From the NCBI GenBank assembly GCA_947505995.1, contig CANNNB010000020.1, positions 1-18,243 on the forward strand: 18,243 bases of DNA, written 5' to 3'. The DNA is from Comamonadaceae bacterium. GTDB lineage: Bacteria; Pseudomonadota; Gammaproteobacteria; Burkholderiales; Burkholderiaceae. Below the pieces are notes generated by a model. The model was not told the origin of the DNA. It did not search any database and was given only the letters and a program-made list of their open reading frames with translations. Below are positions 1 to 7,611 of this stretch, piece after piece. Both the position numbers and the translations under genes were made by a program. Positions within the stretch are counted from its first letter, which is position 1; every line of letters starts with the position of its first letter.

Positions 1-29
1 AAAACCGCCGGGGGTTGAGTCCGGCGGTT
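1..29 (-). terminator. Rho-independent terminator-like hairpin, read leftward
   Basis: Bases 3-11 (AACCGCCGG) are the exact reverse complement of 21-29 (CCGGCGGTT), with a 9-base loop. Read leftward, the GC-rich stem runs into T residues (the A run at 1-4), as in an intrinsic terminator. The window ends here, so the full length of the T-tract cannot be seen. It could end tldD transcription, about 155 bases after the tldD stop codon, or end a separate small RNA. No T-tract follows the stem in the rightward direction. Confidence 0.6.
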
Positions 30-139
30 GGTAGAGGGGTTCAGTGACTTATGCGCTGGCCTCTCGTCCGCCTAGGACAGAGAATGCAAAATAAAAGCTA
101 AAAAAGCTGAAGTGCTTGGTCATGAGGGAAGAATGTAGC
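1..139 (-). ncRNA. Candidate small RNA or structured 3' UTR downstream of tldD
   Basis: This stretch has no credible protein gene. Read leftward it holds an extended -10-like element (TGC TACATT, hexamer at 134-139) without a convincing -35, then a hairpin at 61-82, then the terminator-like hairpin at 3-29. In the 61-82 hairpin CTCTGTCC pairs with GGAC and AGAG around one bulged base, with loop TAGGC. A promoter-like box, two stable stems and a T run in about 130 bases would suit a small RNA. The same structures could also be the 3' UTR of tldD. The only ATG in the stretch opens a 16-codon frame without a ribosome binding site. I do not recognise an RNA family. Confidence 0.3.
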
Positions 140-184
140 ACAAGTTTTTGGCAGATTTCTGACAATTTATAAGCTGCAAAGCAT

Positions 185-1645
185 TTAAGCCGTGCCGCCC
201 ACCGTCAAACCTTCAATGCGAAGCGTGGGTTGACCCACGCCCACAGGCACGCTTTGACCTTCTTTGCCGCAAACGCCCACACCGCTGTCAAGCTGCATGT
301 CGTTGCCAATCATGCTGACTTGCTTCAAGCACTCAGGGCCACTGCCCACCAACGTAGCGCCCTTCACAGGGTATTGAATTTTGCCGTTTTCCACCCAATA
401 GGCTTCTGAGGCAGAGAATACAAACTTGCCACTGGTGATGTCGACCTGACCGCCACCGAAGTTGGTGGCGTACAGGCCCTTCTTCATGCTGGCTACAATT
501 TCTTCGGGCGATTGATCACCACCCAGCATGTAGGTGTTGGTCATGCGTGGCATGGGGATGTGGGCATAACTTTCGCGTCGGCCATTGCCGGTGGGCTTGA
601 CGCCCATCAGGCGGGCGTTCATGGCGTCTTGAATGTAGCCCCTCAAAATACCGTCTTCAATCAAGACATTGCGCTGGCTGGGGCAACCTTCATCGTCCAC
701 ATTCAAAGAACCACGGCGGTCTGAAATGGTGCCATCGTCAAGCACCGTCACACCCTTGGCGGCCACGCGTTTGCCAATCATGCCGCTGAAAGCGCTGGAG
801 CCCTTGCGATTGAAATCACCTTCAAGGCCGTGACCAATGGCTTCATGCAAAAGCACACCTGGCCAGCCAGGGCCTAAGACCACAGTCATGACACCCGCAG
901 GCGCTGGTCTGGCATCTAAGTTGGTCAGTGCAGCATGCACAGCATCGTTGACATACTCATTCAACATGGCATCGTCAAAATAAGCCAAACCAAAGCGTCC
1001 ACCACCACCGCCACTGCCCACTTCACGGCGACCCTTTTGTTCGGCAATGACTGTGACAGAAAGCCGCACCAAGGGCCGCACGTCGGCAGCCAATGTGCCG
1101 TCTGCTCGGGCCACCATGACAACGTCGTATTCGCTGGCAAGGCCGGCCATGACCTGCACCACACGAGGATCTTTGGCGCGGGCCAATTGTTCTATTTTTT
1201 CAAGCAAGTGAACTTTGTCGGTGCTGTTCAAAGTGCCCATGGGGTCTAATGATGGGTACAAAGAACGAATACCCGCCACTTTGCGCGCAGGTACTTTGGC
1301 TTTGCGATTTTGCTGAGCTTGCGCAATAGAGCGCACTGTGAGCGCAGCGTCCATTAAGGAGGCTTCTGAAATGTCGTCTGAATAAGCGAAGGCTGTTTTT
1401 TCGCCAGCCACTGCACGCACACCCACACCTTGGTCAATGCTGAAGCTGCCGGTCTTGACAATGCCTTCTTCCAAACTCCAACCCTCTGAACGGGTGTATT
1501 GAAAATACAAGTCGGCGTCGTCGACCTTGTGCGCCTTGATGGCAGAGAGCGCTTTGGAAAGATGCGTTTCATCTAAACCAAAAGGTTCAAGCAGGAGGGA
1601 CCTGGCCGTGGCCAAACGTTCGATGGTGGGTTCGCGTGAAATCAT
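185..1645 (-). CDS. tldD: Metalloprotease TldD
   Basis: TldD is the catalytic partner of the TldD/TldE (PmbA) zinc protease. In E. coli the pair digests unfolded peptides, matures microcin B17 and degrades the CcdA antitoxin. The 486-residue product has the usual length. The family zinc motif HEAIGH is at about residues 267-272, followed by GLEGDF. The C-terminal GVGVCGKEGQS segment holds a conserved cysteine near residue 459 that matches the cysteine zinc ligand of the family. The protein is cytoplasmic; no signal peptide or membrane segment is seen. The ATG at 1645 lacks a Shine-Dalgarno sequence but has TACAAT six bases upstream. The gene lies 68 bases downstream of rodA on the same strand. 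The partner tldE/pmbA is not in the window. The identification is firm. Confidence 0.95.
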   Translation of the reverse strand: MISREPTIERLATARSLLLEPFGLDETHLSKALSAIKAHKVDDADLYFQYTRSEGWSLEEGIVKTGSFSIDQGVGVRAVAGEKTAFAYSDDISEASLMDAALTVRSIAQAQQNRKAKVPARKVAGIRSLYPSLDPMGTLNSTDKVHLLEKIEQLARAKDPRVVQVMAGLASEYDVVMVARADGTLAADVRPLVRLSVTVIAEQKGRREVGSGGGGGRFGLAYFDDAMLNEYVNDAVHAALTNLDARPAPAGVMTVVLGPGWPGVLLHEAIGHGLEGDFNRKGSSAFSGMIGKRVAAKGVTVLDDGTISDRRGSLNVDDEGCPSQRNVLIEDGILRGYIQDAMNARLMGVKPTGNGRRESYAHIPMPRMTNTYMLGGDQSPEEIVASMKKGLYATNFGGGQVDITSGKFVFSASEAYWVENGKIQYPVKGATLVGSGPECLKQVSMIGNDMQLDSGVGVCGKEGQSVPVGVGQPTLRIEGLTVGGTA

Positions 1646-1657
1646 GGTGACATTGTA
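1646..1657 (-). promoter_or_regulatory. Putative tldD -10 element adjoining the ATG
   Basis: On the leftward strand TACAAT (1652-1657) matches five of six bases of the TATAAT consensus and is followed by six bases and then the tldD ATG. Transcription from it would begin at or next to the start codon, giving a leaderless message. No good -35 is visible at 16-18 bases spacing. The same arrangement precedes four other genes in this window, which is the main support. Confidence 0.4.
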
Positions 1658-1670
1658 GGCAAGCTAGGAA

Positions 1671-1708
1671 GGCCCTGCAGATTGCAGGCTTGGCCCTTGA
1701 AATGGGCC
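1671..1708 (-). promoter_or_regulatory. Alternative stem-loops in the rodA-tldD spacer
   Basis: On the leftward strand GGCCC (1704-1708) can pair with GGGCC at 1692-1696 across a 7-base loop. It can instead pair with GGGCC at 1671-1675. The second choice competes with a perfect 6-bp hairpin, CCTGCA-ATC-TGCAGG (1674-1688). No T-tract follows, so this is not a classic terminator. It may partly terminate rodA transcripts, protect their 3' ends, or just be GC-rich noise. Confidence 0.3.
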
Positions 1709-1713
1709 TTGTT

Positions 1714-2868
1714 TCAGGTCTGAACCAAGCGTTTGGCCTTGGCAATGGACATCAAAATACCCAAACCCAAGCCCAGCGTGACCATGGCGGTACCGCCATA
1801 GCTGATGAAGGGCAATGGCACACCGACAACGGGCAAGATGCCACTGACCATGCCCATGTTGACAAAGGCGTAGGTGAAAAAGATCATGCTGATGCTGCCC
1901 GCCAACAAACGCGTAAAAAGAGTAGGGGCCTCGCGTGCAATGACCAAGCCCCTGAAGACGAGATAGAAGAAGCCTCCAATCAACAGCAAGGTGCCCACCA
2001 AACCAAACTCTTCAGAGAAGGCGGCAAAAATAAAGTCGGTGGTTCTTTCTGGAATGAATTCCAAGTGAGTTTGGGTGCCCTGCATAAAGCCTTTGCCCCA
2101 AAAGCCGCCAGATCCGATGGCGATCATGCCTTGAATGATGTGAAAGCCCTTACCCAATGGGTCGCGGGCAGGATCAAGCAAGGTACAAACCCGCTGCCGC
2201 TGGTACTCGTGCAAAACTTTCCAGTCAACCCCATCGGCGCACAGCTGAGACTCAAAAAAGACCAACAAGATGATGCCTACCAAGCCAAGTAAAACCGGCG
2301 GCAAAATAAAACGCCAGCTTAAGCCTGCAAAGAACAGCACGGCCAAGCCCGTGCTTAAAACCAGCAGCGCTGTTCCCAAATCGGGCTGACGCATGATGAG
2401 GCCCACAGGCACAATGAGCAACAAAGTGGCCACCAAAAAGTCCAGGGGTCTAAGTTGTCCCTCTCGCTTTTGAAACCACCAAGCCAACATCAAGGGCATG
2501 GCAATTTTAAGAATTTCACTTGGCTGAATGACCACCCCCACATTGAGCCATCTGCGTGCGCCCTTCTTGGTGATGCCAAAAATGGCCACTGCCACCAGCA
2601 AAAGAATGCCAACGGTGTAAATGGGCACGGCCAAGGTCATTAATCTCTGGGGCGGAATTTGTGCCACGACAAACATGATGCTGGCCGCAATGAACATGTT
2701 GCGGCCATGGTCCACAAAGCGCGTGCCGTGGTCATAACCCGAGGAGTACATGATGATCAGGCCTGCACATGCCAAGATAAAGACCGCGAAAGCCAAGGGG
2801 CCATCGAATCCTTCAAACAAATGCAGGAAACGAGACCACCAGCTGGGTTTTTCGATGACAAGCGACAT
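1714..2868 (-). CDS. rodA: SEDS-family peptidoglycan polymerase RodA
   Basis: RodA is the inner-membrane glycosyltransferase that polymerises lipid II in the elongasome, normally with PBP2 (MrdA) and MreBCD. The 384-residue product has about ten hydrophobic segments. It shows typical SEDS motifs: RRWLN with QPSE (about 105-118), RQPDLGTA (160-167), and FIPERTTDF (271-279), whose Asp278 matches the essential catalytic aspartate of the family. Near the C-terminus it has GVPLPFISYGGT. The wording (ERTTDF, SEEFG) is of the RodA rather than the FtsW type, and a separate ftsW lies at the right edge of this window. The ATG at 2868 has no Shine-Dalgarno sequence; GATAAT lies six bases upstream. mrdA is not adjacent: upstream is a divergent ribonuclease gene. 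Confidence 0.95.
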   Translation of the reverse strand: MSLVIEKPSWWSRFLHLFEGFDGPLAFAVFILACAGLIIMYSSGYDHGTRFVDHGRNMFIAASIMFVVAQIPPQRLMTLAVPIYTVGILLLVAVAIFGITKKGARRWLNVGVVIQPSEILKIAMPLMLAWWFQKREGQLRPLDFLVATLLLIVPVGLIMRQPDLGTALLVLSTGLAVLFFAGLSWRFILPPVLLGLVGIILLVFFESQLCADGVDWKVLHEYQRQRVCTLLDPARDPLGKGFHIIQGMIAIGSGGFWGKGFMQGTQTHLEFIPERTTDFIFAAFSEEFGLVGTLLLIGGFFYLVFRGLVIAREAPTLFTRLLAGSISMIFFTYAFVNMGMVSGILPVVGVPLPFISYGGTAMVTLGLGLGILMSIAKAKRLVQT

Positions 2869-2880
2869 GGCCCAATTATC
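2869..2880 (-). promoter_or_regulatory. Putative rodA -10 element adjoining the ATG
   Basis: On the leftward strand GATAAT (2875-2880) matches five of six consensus bases and is followed by TGGGCC and then the rodA ATG. A transcript starting about seven bases after the box would begin at the start codon. No clear -35 is seen at normal spacing, and there is no Shine-Dalgarno sequence. Confidence 0.4.
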
Positions 2881-2916
2881 CTTCTCTTCCCAGAAAAATC
2901 TGCGTTTCCCTTAAAT

Positions 2917-2940
2917 TTGACATCGCTTCGGATCTGTCAA
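2917..2940. promoter_or_regulatory. Inverted repeat in the rodA/ribonuclease divergent region
   Basis: TTGACA (2917-2922) and TGTCAA (2935-2940) form a perfect inverted repeat around a 12-base centre, midway between the two divergent genes. Each half equals the -35 consensus on one strand, but neither is at the right distance from the -10-like boxes next to the ATGs. On the leftward strand TTGACA lies 19 bases from TTTAAG (2910-2915), a possible second rodA promoter. The repeat could also be an operator for a dimeric regulator. Confidence 0.3.
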
Positions 2941-2954
2941 GGGCCGGCGCATGG

Positions 2955-2967
2955 GACAATCTGACCC
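2955..2967 (+). promoter_or_regulatory. Putative -10 element of the RNB gene adjoining the ATG
   Basis: GACAAT (2955-2960) matches four of six -10 consensus bases and is followed by seven bases and then the ATG at 2968. An in-frame TGA at 2962-2964 shows that translation cannot start further upstream. There is no Shine-Dalgarno sequence at normal distance, so a leaderless message is plausible. The -35 region is poor. Confidence 0.35.
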
Positions 2968-5046
2968 ATGTTTTTATTGTTTGAAGAAGCCGGCAAATTT
3001 GTTGCCGGGCGTGTCCTGTCGGAGGCAGAAGCTTCAGTTCAGGTGGAATTGGACAGCGGCAAGAGGGTCAAGGTCAAAGGCGCCAATGTGCTTTTGAAAT
3101 TTGACAAACCTGCACCTGCCCAACTTCTGACCGAGGCCGCGCAAATTAGCCAAAGCATCGAGCTTGAGTTGGCTTGGGAATTTGCACCCGAAGACGAATT
3201 CGGCTTTGCCGATATGGCCCGCGACTATTTCAATGCAGAGGCCAGCACCACACAGCAGGCGGCTGCACTCATGCGCCTCTATGAAGCGCCACACTACTTT
3301 CGGCGAGCTGGCAAAGGGCGGTTCAAAAAAGCTTCAGCTGAAACCGTTCAATTGGCCTTAGCGGGCATTGAGAAGAAAAAGCAAATCTTGGCGCAAATTG
3401 AGCTTTGGTCTCAAACCTTGATCAAAGGTGATTGCCCTGCGCCCATCAAGGAGCAGCTGTACAAAATTTTATTCAGACCCGATAAAAACGCACCTGAATA
3501 CAAAGCCGTGGTTCAAGCCAGTCGAACCAGCCAAATAGCACCCCTCACTTTGCTTCAAAACGCAGGTGCCATTGCCAGCGCTTACGATTTTCATTGGCAA
3601 CGTTTCTTATTCGACAACTTCCCCAAAGGCACAGGCTTTCCCAAGTTGGAAGCACCTGCCATTGTGCAAGCCTTGCCATTGGCTGCTGTAGAGGCCTACT
3701 CGATTGACGATTCGCAAACCACCGAAATTGACGACGCTCTTTCTATTCAAGGCTTGGGCACTGGCACGGTGGTCATTGGCATTCACATTGCAGCGCCTGC
3801 CTTGGCCATTCAGCCCAGCAGTCCCATTGACCAGGTGGGCAGATCGCGCTTGTCAACGGTTTACATGCCGGGCTACAAAATCACCATGCTGCCCGATGAG
3901 GTGGTGCAAGGCTACACCTTGGCAGAAGGCCAAGCTTGCCCAGCCATATCGCTTTATGTCACGTTGGACGAAGCCACTATGGCCATTCAACACAGCGAAA
4001 CCAAATTGGAGCGCGTTCCCATTGCCGCCAATTTGCGACACGACCAACTCGATCAGTGGGTCACACAAACATGGCTCGAGGAGAGTCAACCCACAGCGCG
4101 GGAAAACGAACCGCATCTAGGTATCAGCCATGCACAGTTGGCGTTCTTTTGGCGCTTGGCCCAGCATTTAAAAGCTGGGCGTGAAGTGGTTCGCGGTAAA
4201 CCCGAAACTTTCAATCGGCCAGACTACAACTTCCGATTGGTGCGATCCAACTCCGACGCGCCACCTGTGGGCAATGAGAGCGTACAAATCAGTGTGCGAC
4301 AACGCGGCTCGCCCCTCGACTTGATCGTGGCGGAAGCCATGATTCTGGCCAACAGCACGTGGGGTCAATGGTTGGCCAGCTTGGGCGTACCCGCCATTTA
4401 CAGAAGCCAAGCCAGTTTGTCGCCAGGTATCAAAGTTCGCATGGGCACCAAAGCCCTGCCTCACGCCGGCATTGGTGTGCCTGCCTATGCGTGGAGTACA
4501 TCGCCCCTGCGTCGCTATACCGACTTGGTCAATCAGTGGCAAATCATTGCATGTGCACAGCACGGCGCAACTGCCGCATTGGCTGCGCCCTTCAAGCCCA
4601 AAGATGCACAAATGTTTGCCATCATCAGCGCCTTTGAAGCGGCCTACAGCGCCTACAACAGTTACCAATCGGGCATGGAGCGCTTTTGGACGCTTCAATA
4701 TGTGAAGCAAGAAAACATCACCGAAGTGGTGGCCAGTTTGATCAAAGAAATGGGCGGCGGCAGTTGGTTGGTTCGCGCCGATAATTTGCCTTTGATGTTC
4801 AACGTGATGGGGGCCTCTGGTATGGTTCGCGGCGATAAAGTCAAGGTTCAACTGGGCAGCATAGACGCCATGGCCCTTGATGTGACCGGCACTGTCATTG
4901 AAAAAATTACTTCAACTGCTCACAGCTTGGATGCAGAAAATCCATCAGGCGAAGAGTTGATGGAGGACTTAGAAGAAGCCGCCACAGGCCCAATTGCCAT
5001 CGCAATGAATGTGAACGAAACTCCCGCCGAGGACCCTTCTGCCTAA
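2968..5046 (+). CDS. RNB-domain exoribonuclease (RNase II family)
   Basis: Members of this family degrade single-stranded RNA from the 3' end, using magnesium held by an aspartate cluster. The 692-residue product shows that cluster at 246-257 (IDDSQTTEIDDA). RNB motifs follow: GIHIAAPA (271-278), SPLDLIVAEAMILAN (448-462) and STSPLRRYTDLVNQWQ (510-525), which holds the conserved arginine pair. The N-terminal 50 residues resemble a small beta-rich RNA-binding domain. The segment at about 585-650 fits a C-terminal S1-like fold. The last 40 residues are acidic. It is longer than E. coli RNase II (644) and shorter than RNase R, and belongs to a variant branch, so I give no symbol. It is the first of four closely spaced rightward genes. 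It is likely cytoplasmic. Confidence 0.88.
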   Translation: MFLLFEEAGKFVAGRVLSEAEASVQVELDSGKRVKVKGANVLLKFDKPAPAQLLTEAAQISQSIELELAWEFAPEDEFGFADMARDYFNAEASTTQQAAALMRLYEAPHYFRRAGKGRFKKASAETVQLALAGIEKKKQILAQIELWSQTLIKGDCPAPIKEQLYKILFRPDKNAPEYKAVVQASRTSQIAPLTLLQNAGAIASAYDFHWQRFLFDNFPKGTGFPKLEAPAIVQALPLAAVEAYSIDDSQTTEIDDALSIQGLGTGTVVIGIHIAAPALAIQPSSPIDQVGRSRLSTVYMPGYKITMLPDEVVQGYTLAEGQACPAISLYVTLDEATMAIQHSETKLERVPIAANLRHDQLDQWVTQTWLEESQPTARENEPHLGISHAQLAFFWRLAQHLKAGREVVRGKPETFNRPDYNFRLVRSNSDAPPVGNESVQISVRQRGSPLDLIVAEAMILANSTWGQWLASLGVPAIYRSQASLSPGIKVRMGTKALPHAGIGVPAYAWSTSPLRRYTDLVNQWQIIACAQHGATAALAAPFKPKDAQMFAIISAFEAAYSAYNSYQSGMERFWTLQYVKQENITEVVASLIKEMGGGSWLVRADNLPLMFNVMGASGMVRGDKVKVQLGSIDAMALDVTGTVIEKITSTAHSLDAENPSGEELMEDLEEAATGPIAIAMNVNETPAEDPSA

Positions 5047-5072
5047 TTGAAGTTCTTGGCACCCTGCTCAAA

Positions 5073-6002
5073 ATGCTTTCTCACCCTATGCCCCTGACAC
5101 TCAAGCAAGGCTCACACAGCGCCTTGCTTTGGGCTTTGGGCTTGTCGCTTATTTTTCATGCAGGTCTTCTCACTTTGAAATGGGCTGCCCCTGCCACGTT
5201 CGATCGAATCTTTGAAACCAACACTTTAGAAGTGGTGCTGGTCAATTCAAGCAGCAAGAACACCCCTCTTGCCCCCTTGGCCTTGGCCCAAGTCAACTTA
5301 GCGGGTGGCGGGCAAGTGGCAGGTACCAGCTTAAAAACCAGCCCTTTCAGTGCGCCAACAGCCCATGCCAACACGCAAGAGTTGGAGCATGTTGAGCAAC
5401 AAATCGAATCGCTCAAAAATGAACAACAGCGATTGATTCAACAACTCAAGCATGAGTTATTTCAACTCAATACAAATCACGTTCAAGCAAACGAAGTCAA
5501 TTCGGCAGATGCATTGGCTGAACGCAAGAAACAACTCGCCAACCAATTGGCTCAAATTGAAAAACAGTCTCAGGCGCTTCAAGGTGGTCCTAAAAAACGC
5601 TACATAGGTCCAGCCACAAAAGAGGTTTCCTACGCACGCTATTACGACAAAATGCGGCGCACCATTGAAGTCACTGGCACAGAAAATTTTCCGCAAGCAG
5701 CGGGTCAAATGCTTTATGGCCAGCTCACCATGATCATCACCTTGGACAACAAGGGCCAGGTTTTGAACACCGAGGTCGCCAGCGGTTCTGGGCAATACGT
5801 CTTGGACCAACAGGCTCAAGCCATTGTGAGAGGTGCATCACCCTTCGGTGCTTTCACTGCAGACATGAAAAAAGAAGCAGACCAATTGGTGGTGGTCACA
5901 CGCTTTCAATTTGCGCGTGACGAAACCCTGGAAACCAAAATACTAGCACCCGATTCAAGCGTCTCTTCAAAACGTGCACTCGCATCTCCACCCAAAAATT
6001 AA
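5073..6002 (+). CDS. TonB/TolA-like periplasm-spanning protein
   Basis: The 309-residue product has one N-terminal membrane segment (about 18-37) and short positively charged flanks, so it is anchored in the inner membrane with its bulk in the periplasm. Residues about 100-170 are rich in Gln, Glu, Lys and Leu and look like a coiled coil. Residues about 185-285 fit the TonB C-terminal domain: GQLTMIITLDNKGQV, then LDQQAQAIVRGASPFGAF. TonB passes energy from ExbB/ExbD to outer-membrane transporters, but no exbB or exbD is nearby and there is no proline-rich linker. The domain layout is closer to TolA. A role in the cell envelope is a fair inference; the partner is unknown. Translation may start at ATG 5073 or ATG 5088; neither has a clear ribosome binding site. 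It lies 26 bases after the ribonuclease gene. Confidence 0.75.
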   Translation: MLSHPMPLTLKQGSHSALLWALGLSLIFHAGLLTLKWAAPATFDRIFETNTLEVVLVNSSSKNTPLAPLALAQVNLAGGGQVAGTSLKTSPFSAPTAHANTQELEHVEQQIESLKNEQQRLIQQLKHELFQLNTNHVQANEVNSADALAERKKQLANQLAQIEKQSQALQGGPKKRYIGPATKEVSYARYYDKMRRTIEVTGTENFPQAAGQMLYGQLTMIITLDNKGQVLNTEVASGSGQYVLDQQAQAIVRGASPFGAFTADMKKEADQLVVVTRFQFARDETLETKILAPDSSVSSKRALASPPKN

Positions 6003-6005
6003 CGG

Positions 6006-6854
6006 ATGCAACTTATGGACCTCTATTGCGTTTTCGGTCATCCCATTGAACACAGCAAGTCGCCTTGGATTCAAGCGCGGTTTGCCGAGCTCACAGGCCA
6101 AACACTGATATACGAAAAGACCTGCGTGCCATTGGATGCCTTCAGCACCACCCTTCATACTTTCATGGCAGCTGGCGGCAAAGGCTGCAATGTCACCGTG
6201 CCTTTCAAAACCGAGGCTGCAGCGCTGGCCACTCACTGCAGTCCTCGCGTGGCATTGGCGCAAGCCTGCAACACCCTCAAATTCGACGGCCAACAAATTT
6301 ATGCTGAGAACACCGATGGCTTAGGCTTGGTGACCGACTTGGTACACAACGCCGGTTTCAGATTACAAGGTCGCCGCATTTTGCTCATTGGTGCAGGCGG
6401 CGCAGCAGCAGGCGTGTTGGGTCCTTTGTTAAGCGAAAAACCCCTTAGCATTTGGGTCGCCAACCGAAGCGTTGACAAAGCCATTCAACTTGTTGCGCGT
6501 CATGCCAGCTTGGCTAAATCAGCGGGTGTTGACTGCCAAGCCTTTGGCTTGGCACACGAAGCCATTCTGAGCCACTCGTTTGACTTGGTCATTAACGCCA
6601 GCAGCAGCAGCCTCAACAATGCTGCTTTGCCGGTACCCGCCAGTGTGTTGCAAGTGAACGGCTTGGCCTGCGATTTAATGTATGGCCCCGCTGCGCAAGC
6701 CTTCATGCAATGGGCCCGTGCGCATGGCACCGAAGCGCGCGATGGTCTTGGCATGCTGGTCGAGCAAGCGGCAGCTTCCTTCCATCTGTGGCGCGGCGTA
6801 CAGCCACCAACCCCAGACGTGCTGGCCGATTTAAGAGCCTTGGTGTCGACTTGA
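6006..6854 (+). CDS. aroE: Shikimate dehydrogenase (NADP+)
   Basis: AroE reduces 3-dehydroshikimate to shikimate with NADPH in the aromatic amino acid pathway. Visible motifs in the 282-residue frame are HPIEHSKSP (12-20, shikimate-binding serines), NVTVPFK (62-68, with the catalytic lysine at 68) and ENTDG (101-105, catalytic aspartate). The glycine-rich NADP loop GAGGAAAG is at 129-136, VANRS at 151-155, and near the C-terminus are DGLGMLVEQAA and a following helix. The frame opens at ATG 6006, three bases after the upstream stop. A second ATG at 6015, giving MDLYCVFGHP, agrees better with usual AroE N-termini and has GGA about eight bases upstream, so 6015 may be the real start. It is probably co-transcribed with its neighbours. 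Confidence 0.95.
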   Translation: MQLMDLYCVFGHPIEHSKSPWIQARFAELTGQTLIYEKTCVPLDAFSTTLHTFMAAGGKGCNVTVPFKTEAAALATHCSPRVALAQACNTLKFDGQQIYAENTDGLGLVTDLVHNAGFRLQGRRILLIGAGGAAAGVLGPLLSEKPLSIWVANRSVDKAIQLVARHASLAKSAGVDCQAFGLAHEAILSHSFDLVINASSSSLNNAALPVPASVLQVNGLACDLMYGPAAQAFMQWARAHGTEARDGLGMLVEQAAASFHLWRGVQPPTPDVLADLRALVST

Positions 6855-6861
6855 TTTTGAC

Positions 6862-7611
6862 ATGTTCAATACCATTTCCAATGCTTTGAAACAATGGCTC
6901 TGGCTGGTGCTGGCGGGTTTTGTGATTTTGCAATTGTTCTTTGTCGGACGCATTGCATTCATGGCTGTGGTTGATCCCTCATCTACCGCTTTTGAAAGAT
7001 CACAAGCTTGGCAAATCGTCAATTCACAAAGTCGTTTGAATTGGCGGCAGCAATGGCAATCAGACGATCAAATTGCAAAAACACTCAAGCGTGCGGTTCT
7101 GGCATCTGAAGACAGTGGCTTCACATCGCACAACGGCATCTGGTGGGATGCGATTGAGAAAGCATGGCAAAAAAATGCCAAGACTCAAGCCAAATTAGAA
7201 GCTCAAGCAGTTAAGAAAAATGGTGCCAAAACAGCAACGCCCAAAATTGTGGGTGGCTCGACCATTACCCAGCAATTGGCCAAGAATTTGCTTTTAAGTG
7301 GTGAACGTACCATGCTGCGAAAGGGCCAAGAATGGGTCATCACCATGGCCTTGGAAACTTTTCTGAGCAAAAAGAAAATACTCACGCTCTACCTCAACCA
7401 TGTGGAGTGGGGTCAAGGTGTATTTGGTGCTGAAGCAGCGGCACAACATTATTTTCAAAAGTCTGCGTCCAAGCTCAATGCCTGGGAGGCTGCGCGCTTG
7501 GCCGTGATGCTGCCGCGCCCTCGCTACTTTGAAAAATTGCCACAGTCTGTATATTTAAGCGATCGCGCAGAAACCATCATGGCGCGCATGAACGATGTTG
7601 CCCTGCCATGA
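6862..7611 (+). CDS. mtgA: Monofunctional peptidoglycan glycosyltransferase MtgA
   Basis: MtgA is a GT51 enzyme that links lipid II into glycan strands at the outer face of the inner membrane. The 249-residue product has an N-terminal membrane anchor (about 11-35). The GT51 motifs follow in order: EDSGFTSHNG (83-92, catalytic Glu83), GGSTITQQLAKN (131-142), RKGQE (153-157), and KKILTLYLNHVEWGQGVFGAEAAA (about 171-194). There is no transpeptidase domain, which separates it from class A PBPs. Between the first two motifs lies a Lys/Ala/Gln-rich stretch (about 102-128), roughly 20 residues longer than in E. coli MtgA. The gene starts seven bases after aroE and ends just upstream of ruvC. Confidence 0.95.
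   Translation: MFNTISNALKQWLWLVLAGFVILQLFFVGRIAFMAVVDPSSTAFERSQAWQIVNSQSRLNWRQQWQSDDQIAKTLKRAVLASEDSGFTSHNGIWWDAIEKAWQKNAKTQAKLEAQAVKKNGAKTATPKIVGGSTITQQLAKNLLLSGERTMLRKGQEWVITMALETFLSKKKILTLYLNHVEWGQGVFGAEAAAQHYFQKSASKLNAWEAARLAVMLPRPRYFEKLPQSVYLSDRAETIMARMNDVALP

Noticed and set aside
94..128. 16-codon frame starting at an ATG read leftward near 122
   Set aside because: No ribosome binding site, too short to judge, and it lies in the structured non-coding stretch.
1690..2292. 200-codon rightward open frame
   Set aside because: It lies wholly antisense to rodA, has a low-complexity polar product with no motif, and is explained by the codon pattern of the real gene.
4168..4851. 227-codon leftward open frame
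   Set aside because: Antisense to the RNB catalytic domain, no recognisable domain and no upstream signals.
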